NCBI RefSeq assembly: GCF_000349565.1
Contig: NZ_KB714610.1
Span: 1-38,589, forward strand
Reading direction: 5' to 3'
Origin: Curtobacterium flaccumfaciens UCD-AKU
GTDB taxonomy: Bacteria; Actinomycetota; Actinomycetes; Actinomycetales; Microbacteriaceae
DNA: 38,589 nucleotides
Part shown: piece by piece, positions 24,301 to 32,546 of the stretch
Numbering within the stretch: the first letter of the stretch is position 1
Layout of the letters: the number at the start of each line of letters is the position of its first letter
Made by a program: the position numbers and the translations under genes
Notes under the pieces: generated by a model
Told to the model about the DNA's origin: nothing
The model's input: the letters and a program-made list of their open reading frames with translations, nothing else
Databases searched by the model: none

Positions 24301-24853
24301 CTACGACGGGCAGCTGGCGTCGATGGTGTCCGGTCGGCACCTCGACGGCATCGACGCCGGGGTGCACCCCGTGCCGGTCGTCCACGCGGGCAACACGACG
24401 TCGTCGGCCGAGGAGGCCGCCCGTGTCGTCGCGCTCGTCGGTGACGTCGTCGGCCGCGCGTGGACGGACGGTTCCGACACGCGTGCCCTGACCGACGAGG
24501 ACGTCATCGTGGTGGCGCCGTACAACGCGCAGGGAGCCCTGATCCGGCAGGAGCTGGACCGCGCGGGCTTCACCGGGACCCAGGTCGGGACGGTCGACCT
24601 GTTCCAGGGCCGCGAGGCCGTCGTGTCGATCGTGTCCCTGGCGGCGTCGAGTGCGGCGGACATCCCGCGCGGGCTCGACTTCCTGCTCATGCCCAACCGG
24701 CTGAACGTGGCGATCTCGCGGGCGAAGTGGGCGGCGTACCTCGTGCACTCGCCGGCGCTCACCACGGGCCTGCCCCCGTCGATCGCCGGTCTGTCCCTGT
24801 TGTCCCGCTTCATCGAGCTCGTCGAACCCCGTCGTCACGCGGCGAGGGCCTGA
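21344..24853 (+). CDS. RecB-like nuclease fused to SF1 DNA/RNA helicase (TM0106 type)
   Basis: A 1169-aa multidomain protein. The N-terminal RecB-like nuclease part has SPSDLSTWSACEWAFLRRLD and the catalytic strand GEYEVYDTKLARHAK. A Cys cluster (YSSCGRCAVC) precedes an RNase H-like segment starting DVFFDFEGDP near residue 325. The C-terminal superfamily 1 helicase has Walker A IQGPPGTGKT (Gly785-Thr792), motif II LLVVDEAGQFS (Asp904-Glu905), GDPQQLPQV, VGTVDLFQGREA and LNVAISRAKW. The architecture is that of TM0106-family nuclease/helicases, found in many actinobacteria and thought to act in DNA repair or processing. The ATG at 21344 follows a GAGGGGGAGCGC site. Confidence 0.92.
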   Translation: MQIGVDGHVLLSPSDLSTWSACEWAFLRRLDAKLGRGDALPDVHDDMLERTARLGDQHELDYLDILKQTRAVVEFDRPAPPDYARAAAEARQAFVDGADVLYQPTFHAAPTADAPGFIGFADFIIRNDHGEYEVYDTKLARHAKISALLQLAAYAEQMQAHGIPTGAQVHLVLGDRTTTTHDLADIAPVYRTQRAELQRVIAERIAADEPLQWGDPRYSSCGRCAVCSTQVAEHRDLVLVAGMRLDQRAKLIKHEVRTIDDLAVRTRAVPGLSRATQDRLVRQASLQIETKTARRNGADGPGQPVTPRFEVLDARALDAIPAPDPGDVFFDFEGDPLHTEDGVHWGLDYLFGLVDDRAEFTAFWAHTIRDERVALEQFLAFIEARRQQYPGMHIYHYAAYERTHLLSLAARHGVGEEAVDDLLRAGVLVDLYPIVRKALVVGSHSYSIKKLEPLYMGDDLRESDVTNAADSITAYVEAIEELRNGDAVEGQRMLDQVADYNAYDCRSTLRLRDWLRSLRTDDPDAADPALELEVPPIPVEREPNPVYVALAAQLEDVDALDRTPDQTALALAAAAIDYHRREAKTFWQDHFDRLRNPVDDWADTRDVLVVERASVERDWDTLPRARSQSRELRLSGTLAPGSRLRPGGTPHLVYHDPLPPSVASPGPGSKGASSRAVIVDVWDNGDAVEVLVKEGLPVGGEPHREFPVALAPSAPPRAKPQPEAIAWWGQAVLDELPAMLPDPALDLLRRVPPRGAIVPVQGDDTVSAVVSTLLGLDRSYLAIQGPPGTGKTYVGSNVVARLVREYGWRVGVVGQSHATSENFLSSVVNAGVPADRVVKVPKSGATEDDLDAAAWTPVKNGAAVAAFLSSCEASGTGGVVGGTAWTFANESTIERRSLDLLVVDEAGQFSLAPTVASSVAATRLLLLGDPQQLPQVSQGSHPEPVDESALGWLADGQHVLPPEFGYFLARTRRMEPALTESVSALSYDGQLASMVSGRHLDGIDAGVHPVPVVHAGNTTSSAEEAARVVALVGDVVGRAWTDGSDTRALTDEDVIVVAPYNAQGALIRQELDRAGFTGTQVGTVDLFQGREAVVSIVSLAASSAADIPRGLDFLLMPNRLNVAISRAKWAAYLVHSPALTTGLPPSIAGLSLLSRFIELVEPRRHAARA

Positions 24854-24873
24854 GAAGGGTCGGAGGGGCGAAG

Positions 24874-25254
24874 ATGCTGGAGGACTGGGCGAGTCGGCCG
24901 TCCCCGCGTCGCTCTCGCGCATCGACGGCTGACCTCGTCGTGACGATCGTGCTGTTCGTCGCAGCAGCGCTGGCCGGGGTCGCCGCGGTGCTCGTCGGTT
25001 GGGTGTTCGCCGCACTGTCGCAGTACAGCTGCGACTGGGAGACGTCGACCCGTCCGTGCACGCCCTGGGTCACGTGGGCCCCCAGCCTGGTCGAGAGCAT
25101 CGTGCTCGTCGCCGTGTTCGTGGGCGGTGCGATCGGCGCCGCACGTGTCCGACGCTCGAGACCCCAGGGGTGGGCTGTCGCCGTCGGCACCGCGACCGTC
25201 ATGGCCATCGTCGTGTCCGTGACGAGTGTCGTCGTCGCGGAGCACGGCGGGTGA
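24874..25254 (+). CDS. Small membrane protein of unknown function
   Basis: A 126-aa protein with a basic, Ser-rich start and three hydrophobic segments (LVVTIVLFVAAALAGVAAVL, SIVLVAVFVGGAIGAARV and VATVMAIVVSVTSVVVAE region). A loop between the first two has two Cys (YSCDWETSTRPCTPW) that would face outside and could form a disulfide. ATG 24874 has a strong GGAGGGG site. It begins 20 bases after the helicase gene and may be co-transcribed with it. No family recognised. Confidence 0.75.
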   Translation: MLEDWASRPSPRRSRASTADLVVTIVLFVAAALAGVAAVLVGWVFAALSQYSCDWETSTRPCTPWVTWAPSLVESIVLVAVFVGGAIGAARVRRSRPQGWAVAVGTATVMAIVVSVTSVVVAEHGG

Positions 25255-25267
25255 GCACGAACCGTTT

Positions 25268-25313
25268 GACGGTTTCGGTTCACGAACCCCGAGGATCGTG
25301 AACCAGAACCGTC
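25268..25313. repeat. 46-bp palindromic repeat, copy 3 (inverted)
   Basis: GACGGTTTCGGTTC at 25268-25281 pairs with GAACCAGAACCGTC at 25300-25313 with two mismatches. Relative to copies 1 and 2 the conserved arm is on the other strand. It sits between two convergent genes (ends at 25254 and 25368), like copy 2. Confidence 0.8.
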
Positions 25314-25367
25314 AGACAGCGGAAAACGCTCCGCACTCGCCCGCCGCGGACGGTGGGAGCGCGCGGG

Positions 25368-25793
25368 TCAGTCGTCGCTCGTCGGGACACCGCTCTGCAT
25401 CTGCACCCGCATCTGCGCGAGGACGTCGGCGTGCAGGAAGTTCGCCGCCTCGGCACTCGTCGGGTCGACCACGATGCCGAACTCCTCGGGCAGCGCCGAG
25501 ACGAGTTCGGACATCGGCACCGGGCGACCCTCGGCCTCGGGCAGGCCGGCGGCGAGTTCGCCGGGGTCGGTGAAGACCGGCACGAACGGCTTGTCACGGA
25601 TCATGACGTGGGCGACGCTGCCGGCTTCCGGACTGCCCGCCGGCTTCCAGGGCACCCACGCCGCGCTGCGCAGGAAGCCCGCCGGAGAGGCGGCCATCCT
25701 CCGTCGCAGTTCGGCGGCAGCGGTCGGCGGGGTCTTGTCGACGCCTCGGCCGAAGGCTGATCCGTTCGTCTCGTCGTTGCTCACGCCGACCAT
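25368..25793 (-). CDS. SseB-family protein
   Basis: A protein of about 141 aa with the SseB N-terminal domain: AAWVPWKPAG, VMIRDKPFVPVFTDPGEL and GIVVDPTSAEAANFL. SseB domains are widespread small cytoplasmic modules without a settled role. The start is taken at ATG 25793 (MVGVSNDETNG); GTG 25784 is possible, and a GTG further upstream would reach 25814. It is convergent with the 24874 gene. Confidence 0.82.
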   Translation of the reverse strand: MVGVSNDETNGSAFGRGVDKTPPTAAAELRRRMAASPAGFLRSAAWVPWKPAGSPEAGSVAHVMIRDKPFVPVFTDPGELAAGLPEAEGRPVPMSELVSALPEEFGIVVDPTSAEAANFLHADVLAQMRVQMQSGVPTSDD

Positions 25794-25888
25794 GCTGTCA
25801 CGCCCGCAGGACACGGCGGGGCCGAGCCGCGCCTCCAGGTCGACGCCCAGCGCACGCGGACGTGCGCCGGGTGTCGGAGGTGACGGAC

Positions 25889-26692
25889 TCAGTACGCGGC
25901 CGACTGCCCGCCGTCGATCGGGACGACCGTCGCGTTGACGTAGGACGCGTCGTCGGAGAGCAGGAACGCGACCACGGCGGCGATCTCGGGGGCCTCGCCG
26001 TAGCGCTTCGTCGGGTTGACCTGGATGAACTCCTCGGCCGCCTTGCGGGGGTTCTCCGCGTCGAGCTGCTTCATCGAGTTCTCGACCATGGGCGTCCAGA
26101 TGGCGCCGGGGGCGATGGCGTTGATGCGGATGCCGTAGCGACCGTACTCGACGGCCGAGTTGCGGGTGAGTCCGACGACGCCGTGCTTGGCGGCGGCGTA
26201 CCCGGACTGGTTGCCGATGCCGCGGATGCCGCCGACGCTCGCGGTGTTCACGACCATGCCGGAGCCCTGCTCGCGCATGACCTTGAGGACCTTCTCGAGC
26301 CCGAGGAACACGCCACGCAGGTTGATCGACACGACCTTGTCGAACTCGGCGGCGGTGAAGGACTCGGTCGGGTTCTGCTTGCCCTCGATGCCGGCGTTGT
26401 TGAAGAAGCCGTCGATGCGGCCGAAGCGCTCGGTCGTGGCAGTGACGTAGGCGTCGACCTGGGCTTCATCGGAGACGTCGGCGACGGTCGTCAGGACCTG
26501 CGCGTCCGGGGTGGCGTCGAGGACGGCGGTCTTCGTCGCCTCGAGACCCTGCTCGGAGACGTCGACCAGGGAGAGCGCAGCGCCCTCGGCGGCCAGGCGG
26601 ACGGCGGTCGCACGGCCGAGGCCGGAGCCGCCGCCGGTGATGAGGACGACACGGTCGGTGAAGCGGGTGGTACCGGTGGCGGTTTCGGGCAT
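25889..26692 (-). CDS. SDR-family oxidoreductase
   Basis: A 267-aa classical short-chain dehydrogenase. The cofactor motif TGGGSGLG spans residues 19-26 and Asp44-type acidic specificity (SLVDVS) suggests NAD(H). NNAG is present, and the catalytic set is Ser152 in NTASVGG with Tyr165 and Lys169 (YAAAK). It ends YVNATVVPIDGGQSAAY, the usual SDR tail. The substrate is not evident. The start ATG 26692 has AGGAGG eight bases upstream. It is alone in its transcription unit. Confidence 0.93.
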   Translation of the reverse strand: MPETATGTTRFTDRVVLITGGGSGLGRATAVRLAAEGAALSLVDVSEQGLEATKTAVLDATPDAQVLTTVADVSDEAQVDAYVTATTERFGRIDGFFNNAGIEGKQNPTESFTAAEFDKVVSINLRGVFLGLEKVLKVMREQGSGMVVNTASVGGIRGIGNQSGYAAAKHGVVGLTRNSAVEYGRYGIRINAIAPGAIWTPMVENSMKQLDAENPRKAAEEFIQVNPTKRYGEAPEIAAVVAFLLSDDASYVNATVVPIDGGQSAAY

Positions 26693-26756
26693 GGGGGAGG
26701 CCTCCTGAGGTCTTCGACGGTGAAGGGCTCGGGGTCCGCGGTGGAGCAGCGAGTCC

Positions 26757-26800
26757 GATCAATGCATCCGCATCGATAAAACTAGACTACACCTGTCGCG
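26757..26800 (-). promoter_or_regulatory. Candidate promoter/operator of SDR gene
   Basis: This is an AT-rich island upstream of the SDR gene. On the minus strand it reads GTGTAGTCTAGTTTTATCGA then TGCGGATGCATTGATC. TTTTAT could be a -10 element, and the ATGCATCCGCAT palindrome-like segment could be an operator. No exact -35 is visible. Confidence 0.35.
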
Positions 26801-26845
26801 CAACGGCCTCGTCAGTGGGTGCCCAGCAGGTGCCCGCGGCCGACC

Positions 26846-27511
26846 TCAGCTCGTGATGATCGTGGTTGCCGTCGCGGTGGTCGCCGCCATGATGACGATC
26901 ATCGCCGCGGCTCGGATCTGCTCGAGCACGGCCTGCACCGCGGGGCTCGCCCAGGTGCCCGAGGTGATCTCCTCGACCAGACCCTTGTCGACCGCGCCGA
27001 TCTGCTTGCGGAGCGTGTTCGTCGCGTCGAGCAGCCCGATGACCGCGGCGGAGAACGGTGTCGGGCCCGCCCGCCGAGCCAGCACGTCCGCGATGCCCGA
27101 TCGCAGCAGTGCCTCCGGGGCGCCGTCGCGCTCCGGGTGCTTCGTGGTGGGGAAGAGGCCGAGCACCTTGCCCTGCTCGACGCTGATGATGCCCCTGGCG
27201 ACGAGGCCGGCGAACACGTCGTCGCGCAGCCGCTGCTTGCCGAGCCGGCTCACCCACCACTTCGCCTTGCGCGGCGCACCCGATGCCGCGATCGACCCGA
27301 CGACGCCGTCGAGCACCGGGTCGCCCGTGGCGGCGCCGTTGACGACGGTGACCAGGCCGTCCTGCAGCGAGACAACACCGCGGAGTGCGAGGTCCGCGAG
27401 GACCGCGCCCGCGAGACCGGTGTCCAGCGTCTGCCCGTCGAGGGACTTGCGGCCGCCGGGCTCGACCTGGAGGAGCGCGAACGCCTGCGGCACTGTGAGT
27501 TGCTCAGCCAT
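26846..27511 (-). CDS. GPP34 (GOLPH3-like) family protein
   Basis: A 221-aa alpha-helical protein of the GPP34 family, which in eukaryotes includes the phosphatidylinositol-4-phosphate-binding Golgi protein GOLPH3/Vps74 and is common in actinobacteria with no settled role. Landmarks: VPQAFALLQVEPGGRKS, GLAGAVLADLALRGVVSL, LGKQRLRDDVFAGLVARGII and PERDGAPEALLR. The C-terminal about 25 residues are hydrophobic (AAAMIVIMAATTATATTIIT) and could form a membrane tail, which is a little unusual. ATG 27511 is the natural start. Confidence 0.87.
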   Translation of the reverse strand: MAEQLTVPQAFALLQVEPGGRKSLDGQTLDTGLAGAVLADLALRGVVSLQDGLVTVVNGAATGDPVLDGVVGSIAASGAPRKAKWWVSRLGKQRLRDDVFAGLVARGIISVEQGKVLGLFPTTKHPERDGAPEALLRSGIADVLARRAGPTPFSAAVIGLLDATNTLRKQIGAVDKGLVEEITSGTWASPAVQAVLEQIRAAAMIVIMAATTATATTIITS

Positions 27512-27516
27512 GTCCG

Positions 27517-27559
27517 CAGCCTGCCACGCGGGGCGGAGGTGCGCCGGGCCTCCAGGCTG
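27517..27559. repeat. GC-rich intergenic hairpin
   Basis: The outer arms CAGCCTG (27517-27523) and CAGGCTG (27553-27559) enclose inner arms GGAGG (27535-27539) and CCTCC (27549-27553). It overlaps the start region of the GPP34 gene's upstream side and separates it from the secreted nuclease gene. Confidence 0.5.
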
Positions 27560-27587
27560 ACACTCAGCGGCGCCGGGCCGCCCGACG

Positions 27588-28415
27588 TCAGCAGGCGCCG
27601 AGCACGCGTTCCATCGCGTCCCGCTCTGCCGGGGCCACCCACAGGTGGTACTTCGTCTTCACCGTGACCTGGTGCTCGATGTAGGTGCAGCGGAACGCCT
27701 TGTTCGCGGGGAGCCAGGTCGCCGCGTCGCCGGAGCCCTTCTGCGAGTTGGACCGGCCGTCGACGGCGAACAGGTTCACCGGGTCGTTCGCCAGCGCCTG
27801 CCGCTCGGTCTCGGTGAGGCGCTGGGCTCCGGTGCGCCAGGCGTTCTCGAGCGCGACGACGTGGTCGATCTGCACGAGCGTCGAGGTCGTGTTGCCGCGG
27901 ACGAAGTCCACCCGCGCACCGGTGTACGGCGAGACGAGGGTGCCGGTGAGGACCTTGCAGCGACCCTCGCGGGTGATGCCGGCCAGATCGCGGGCGAGGA
28001 CGTCGTTCCGTGTGTCGCACCCGTTGTGGTCGACGTCGAGCCAGGCGCTGCCGAAGTCGCCGGTGCGGTCGTAGCCGGTGGCCGCCGCCTTGCCCTTGAC
28101 GGGCAGGTCGGCGAGCTGGGTGCGTGCGCGGACCGCGTCGGCGTCGGTTCCGCGGCTGACGGTCGGACTGGAGGTCGGGCTCGCCCCTGACGACGCGTCC
28201 TGCGGTCCGATTGTGGTCGTCTCCACGGCTGTGGGGCCGCCCGCAGCGGTCTTGCCGGCCGCGTCGGTCGTGCCGGCCGCGTCGGTCGTGCCGGCCGCGT
28301 CGGCGTCCGGGCCGAGGGCCCCGGTGGCGTCGAGGGCGTACCCACCGACGGCGAGGGCCAGGACGACGAGGACGGAGGTCAGGGTGATGCGGCTGCGGCG
28401 TCGGCGGGACGTCAT
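27588..28415 (-). CDS. Secreted HNH endonuclease (DUF1524)
   Basis: A 275-aa extracytoplasmic nuclease. A basic N-terminus and a hydrophobic segment (ITLTSVLVVLALAVGGYAL) act as signal or anchor. A low-complexity linker follows in which a six-residue unit (AGTTDA) is repeated from an 18-bp DNA repeat. The catalytic domain has DVDHNGCDTRNDVL, QIDHVVALENAWRTG and DPVNLFAVDGRSNSQKG, the His-Asn-His residues of the DUF1524/HNH fold. It ends with a Cys that may pair with FRCTYIEHQ. Such enzymes probably degrade extracellular DNA for nutrition or competition. ATG 28415 with GGAG nine bases upstream. Confidence 0.88.
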   Translation of the reverse strand: MTSRRRRSRITLTSVLVVLALAVGGYALDATGALGPDADAAGTTDAAGTTDAAGKTAAGGPTAVETTTIGPQDASSGASPTSSPTVSRGTDADAVRARTQLADLPVKGKAAATGYDRTGDFGSAWLDVDHNGCDTRNDVLARDLAGITREGRCKVLTGTLVSPYTGARVDFVRGNTTSTLVQIDHVVALENAWRTGAQRLTETERQALANDPVNLFAVDGRSNSQKGSGDAATWLPANKAFRCTYIEHQVTVKTKYHLWVAPAERDAMERVLGAC

Positions 28416-28542
28416 GCGGTGGGACTCCAGGTGGTGCGGGGCGGAACGTGGTGCGGGGCGGAACGTGGTGCGGTGGTGCGGGTCTGGCGGGACAGGGACG
28501 ATCATCTCGTGCGTGACCGACATACCGGGGCGGCGCGCGCGG

Positions 28543-28950
28543 CACGGTGCGGGGTTGGTCGGTGTGTGCGGTCGGTGTTGTTCGGTGCGGGGTTGTGGCG
28601 TGGCACGGGGCGGGCAATCTCGCACGGGTTGAGCGACCTTGCACGGTGCGGATCTGGCGCGGCAGCGCGGCAGCGTGGTGAGCACGGTGCGGGTGTGCGG
28701 TCGGTGTTGTTCGGTGCGGAGTTGTGGGGTGGCACGGGGCGGGCAATGTCGCACCGGTTGGCGGATCTCGCACGGTGCGGATCTGGCGCGGCGGCGGGGC
28801 AGCGTGGTGGGCACGGTGCGGGGTTGGTCGGTGTGTGCGGTCGGTGTTGTTCGGTGCGGAGTTGTGGGGTGGCACGGGGCGGGCAATCTCGCACGGGTTG
28901 GCGGATCTCGCACGGTGCGGATCTGGCACGGCAGCGGGGCAGCGGGGCAG
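28543..28950. repeat. Three-copy imperfect tandem repeat of 130-140 bp
   Basis: Units begin CACGGTGCGGG at 28543, 28683 and 28812 and run through GTGCGGTCGGTGTTGTTCGG, GGTGGCACGGGGCGGGCAAT and a final GCGGCAGCG. Copies 1 and 3 share a GGTTGGTCGGTGT segment that copy 2 lacks, which explains the length difference. The stretch 28416-28992 holds no credible gene and is strongly G-rich on the plus strand. The origin by slippage or duplication is inferred. Confidence 0.85.
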
Positions 28951-28992
28951 CGCGGCGGCGGGCGAACAGCGGGGGAGCCGGCAGGCGGCGGG

Positions 28993-31900
28993 TCAGGTCA
29001 GCAGGGAACGGATGTCGTCGGCGGTCAGGTCGTCGGCGAACAGCGCGTCGTCGTCGATCATCGTGGCGAACAGCTCGGCCTTGCGGGCGGCGAGGGCGAG
29101 GACCTTCTCCTCGATGGTGTCCTCGGCGATGAACCGCTGGACGCTTACCGACCGGGTCTGGCCGATGCGGTGCGTCCGGTCGACGGCCTGGGACTCGGCG
29201 GCGGGGTTCCACCACGGGTCGAGCACGAACACGGTGTCCGCCTCGGTCAGGGTGAGTCCGAAGCCGCCGGCCTTCAACGAGATGAGGAATGCCGGGGCTG
29301 TGCCCTGCCGGAAGCGTTCGATGACCTCGGGACGCTTGCGGGTGGAGCCGTCGAGGTACTCGTAGCCGATGCCGCGGGCGTCGAGGGCGTCGGACACCAT
29401 CCGCAGGAACGAGGTGAACTGGCTGAACACCAGGGCGCGTCGCCCCTCTGCCGCGAGCTGTTCGAGTTCGTCGAGCAGCAGGTCGAGCTTGGCCGAGGGG
29501 ATCGGGGTCGAGCCGGATGTGACGTCGGAGTCGGACGACGCCGACCCGGACGCTCCGGCGGACACCAGCGCCGGCGACAGCGCGAGCATCCGCAGCAGCG
29601 TCAGCGACCGGAACACGATCATCCGGTTCTTGGACAGGTCGTCGATCAGGTCGAGGACCTTCAGCCGCTCCCGGTTGAGCGTGCGCTCGTACAGCGCACG
29701 GTGCGCGGGGTCGAGCGTGACCCGGACCACTTGTTCTTGCTTCGGGGGCAGGTCGGACGCGACGGCTTCCTTCGTGCGCCGGAGCATGAGCGGCCGGATC
29801 CGCCGACGGAGCCGCCCGGTGAGCTCCTGGCGGGCTTCGCCCCGGAGCTCGGGTGAGGCGAGGGGCTTCACGTAGTCGTCGCCGAACCGGGTCCAGGTCG
29901 ACAGCAGCCCCGGCGCGACGATGTGGAACAGTGCCCACAGGTCGGTCAGCCCGTTCTCGAGCGGGGTGCCGGTGATCGCGAACTTCACCGGTGCCTGCAG
30001 CTCCGAGGCGACACGGTGGGTCTGCGACTGCGGGTTCTTCACGAACTGGGCCTCGTCGAGCACCAGCGCCGACCACGGCAGGTCGGTCCAGGCCTGGGCG
30101 TCGAGCCGGAGCAGCGCGTAGGACGTGACGACGACGTCCGACGCGGCGGCGGTCCGTGCGACGAGCCCGGGGTCCTTCAGCGACGTCGAGGTCACCGTCG
30201 CGACCCGCAGCGACGGCACGAACTTCGCCGCCTCGGCCGCCCAGTTGCCCACCACCGAGGTCGGTGCGACGACCAGGAACGGGGGAGCGTCGGGCTCCGC
30301 GGCACGACGGGCGGCCACCATCGCGAGCACCTGCAGCGTCTTGCCGAGACCCATGTCGTCGGCGAGCACCCCGCCGATGCCGTGCGTCACCAGGAACGAC
30401 AGCCACGCGTACCCGGCGTGCTGGTACGGCCGCAGGTCGGCGTGCACGGTGTCCGGCACCGGGACGTCACCCGGGGGAGTCGCCCCGAGCAGCCCCGCGG
30501 TGATCGCCTGCCAGCGTTCGTCGTGCGAGGTCTCGTCGGCCAGCAGGTCGAACTCGGTCCACAGCCCGGCGTGCAGCGGCGTCACGGCGATCGGCTGGTC
30601 GGGCTCCCACTCGTCCAGGTCGCGGGCCTCGTCGATGAGTTCCTTGAGCCGGTCGAACGCGGGGTCCGCCAGGGACAGGTACGAGTTGTCGACGAGCTTC
30701 AGGCGTCGCTGCCGACCCGCGAGCGCGGTGAGCAGCGGTGTGAACGGGATCTGCTTGCCGTTGACGCTGACGATGATGCCGAGGTCGAACCAGTCGTGCT
30801 TGTCCGACGGCATCGTCGTGACGCGGATGTGCGGTCGCCCGCTCAGCCGCTCGTAGTCGAGCCGCTCGCCCTGCACGACGGTGCGGACGCCGAGCGACGG
30901 CAGCTCCGGCAGGAACTCGTTCGCGAACACCGCGACGTCGGCGCCGTCGATGGTGCCGTCCTGGAACCAGTCCAGTCCGCCACCGGGTCCGGCAGTGCGG
31001 ACGGGAGGGCCGGCCCGCGTCGCGTCGTCGGCCGGCGTCGTCGCCGTGGCCGGCTCCACCGCCGCGGCCGGGTCCGAGACGGGAGTTTCGTCGGTGCCGG
31101 CCGGATCGTCGGCGGCACGGAGCCCGGACAGGTCGGGGAGCGGACCGTGCAGGGACACCGGGTCCTTCCGGCCGTCGACGTGCCAGCGCCAGTGCAGGTG
31201 CACGCGGTCGTCGGTGCGCGGCGCCCGGGCCGGCTCGAAGGTCGCGGTGAGCACGAGTTCGGGCGGGGTGCGCTCGGGCAGCTCCACCGAGCCGTCCGAG
31301 CTGACCAGCCCGAGGGCACCGCGCAACCGGGGCGACCAGTCCGCCAGGAACTCGTCGACCTCGGCCGTCGGCACGGTGATGCGGGTGCCCTCGAGGAGCA
31401 TCCGCCGCTGGTCCTCGGGCACCGGCGCGGGGGTCGGGGCGACGGCGACCGTGAACTCGGGGCTCTCGCGGAACACGTAGACGCCGTGGTCACCGATCAT
31501 CCGCGCCGCACCGGGCACCACGGGTCGGCCGTCGAGCACCGCACTCGCGCCGATCACCACGGCGTCGTCGTGCCGGCCGACGTCGAGCAGCACCTGGGCC
31601 TGCGTGCCGAGCACCGCGCCGCCCTCGCGCTTGCCGGTGACGAACGCGATGTCGAGCGTCGCGGCCTGCTGCAGGAGCGGCCAGAGCAGGGGACTCCGGA
31701 AGTCGTCGAGGTGCAGCCAGTCGCTCTCACCCGGCAACCCGGCGAGCTGCCCGGCACGGTGCAGGGCGGCGAGCTGCAGGAACCAGGCGTGCTGCTCGGC
31801 ACCGACGCCGAGCCGGTTCTGCGAGTAGGGGAGCGTGCCCCAGGTCAGCTGCCCACGCACCCAGTTGCCGGCGTCGCTTCGGGTCACCGGGCGGACGCCG

Positions 31901-32409
31901 AGCCGCACGCTGCGGGACGCCGTCGGCAGCGCACGGCCCGCGGCACGGGCTCGCGAGGCGAGCTTGGCGGGGACCGCGTCACGCAACTCGAACTGCAGCC
32001 CCATCCGCGTGCCCTGCGGGGTGGGCGCCTGCTCGTCGTCACCGGCGAGGCGGGCGAGGTCGTGCCTCCAGTCAGAGGGCGGCGGAGCCGGCGCGTCCGG
32101 ACGTGGGCCGGCGTTCGCGGCGAGGGCGCGGGCGTTGATGGTGAGGAGTGCAGCCGCGACGTGCTTGCAGTCGCCGCCGAGCGGGCAGCTGCAGCTGCTG
32201 CGGACCGGGCGGACGAAGTCGCCGCGCGCCGGGGTGGTGTCGACGCGCAGTTCGTACGGGTCGTCGGCGGTGCCGGACACGACCGCGGTGACCGTGCCGT
32301 CGTCGTCGTGCCAGGTGGCGTCGTCGACCAGTCCGGCGCGGACGACGTCGCGTGCACGGCCGAAGGTCTGCGGCCCGACGAATCGGATGACGTCGACGGC
32401 GTCGATCAT
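28993..32409 (-). CDS. SNF2/RapA-type helicase with SWIM zinc finger
   Basis: A protein of about 1138 aa. The N-terminus has a SWIM zinc motif (SCSCPLGGDCKHVAAALL) near residues 70-90. A long less-conserved middle part includes a Pro/Thr-rich linker. The SNF2 motor follows: GVLADDMGLGKTLQVLAM (around residue 690), LVLDEAQFVKN, ITGTPLENGLTDLWAL, then the helicase C domain with LVFSQFTSFLRMV, YLDGSTRKR, LISLKAGGFGLTLTEAD and DRTHRIGQT. Such proteins remodel protein-nucleic acid complexes, e.g. RNA polymerase recycling or repair. I start at ATG 32409 (MIDAVDVIRFVG); an in-frame GTG lies at 32466. Confidence 0.92.
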   Translation of the reverse strand: MIDAVDVIRFVGPQTFGRARDVVRAGLVDDATWHDDDGTVTAVVSGTADDPYELRVDTTPARGDFVRPVRSSCSCPLGGDCKHVAAALLTINARALAANAGPRPDAPAPPPSDWRHDLARLAGDDEQAPTPQGTRMGLQFELRDAVPAKLASRARAAGRALPTASRSVRLGVRPVTRSDAGNWVRGQLTWGTLPYSQNRLGVGAEQHAWFLQLAALHRAGQLAGLPGESDWLHLDDFRSPLLWPLLQQAATLDIAFVTGKREGGAVLGTQAQVLLDVGRHDDAVVIGASAVLDGRPVVPGAARMIGDHGVYVFRESPEFTVAVAPTPAPVPEDQRRMLLEGTRITVPTAEVDEFLADWSPRLRGALGLVSSDGSVELPERTPPELVLTATFEPARAPRTDDRVHLHWRWHVDGRKDPVSLHGPLPDLSGLRAADDPAGTDETPVSDPAAAVEPATATTPADDATRAGPPVRTAGPGGGLDWFQDGTIDGADVAVFANEFLPELPSLGVRTVVQGERLDYERLSGRPHIRVTTMPSDKHDWFDLGIIVSVNGKQIPFTPLLTALAGRQRRLKLVDNSYLSLADPAFDRLKELIDEARDLDEWEPDQPIAVTPLHAGLWTEFDLLADETSHDERWQAITAGLLGATPPGDVPVPDTVHADLRPYQHAGYAWLSFLVTHGIGGVLADDMGLGKTLQVLAMVAARRAAEPDAPPFLVVAPTSVVGNWAAEAAKFVPSLRVATVTSTSLKDPGLVARTAAASDVVVTSYALLRLDAQAWTDLPWSALVLDEAQFVKNPQSQTHRVASELQAPVKFAITGTPLENGLTDLWALFHIVAPGLLSTWTRFGDDYVKPLASPELRGEARQELTGRLRRRIRPLMLRRTKEAVASDLPPKQEQVVRVTLDPAHRALYERTLNRERLKVLDLIDDLSKNRMIVFRSLTLLRMLALSPALVSAGASGSASSDSDVTSGSTPIPSAKLDLLLDELEQLAAEGRRALVFSQFTSFLRMVSDALDARGIGYEYLDGSTRKRPEVIERFRQGTAPAFLISLKAGGFGLTLTEADTVFVLDPWWNPAAESQAVDRTHRIGQTRSVSVQRFIAEDTIEEKVLALAARKAELFATMIDDDALFADDLTADDIRSLLT

Positions 32410-32546
32410 CGGGGCTGCTGGCACGGGTCCATCGTGCCAGTCGCCACCGACGATCCGCGCCGCCACCCTGGGCGCCCCACATCGGGCAGGGCTACCGTCG
32501 ACACCGGAGCGCGACGACTGCGGTCCACGGAACCGATTGGAAACGC

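Noticed and set aside
21155..25015. 1286-codon open frame on the minus strand
   Set aside because: It is antisense to the RecB-like nuclease/helicase, whose motifs are unmistakable. The frame is Arg/Asp/Val-rich mirror coding typical of high-GC DNA.
28543..28950. Possible CRISPR array
   Set aside because: The repeated units are 130-140 bp with no short conserved repeat alternating with unique spacers, and no cas gene is nearby.
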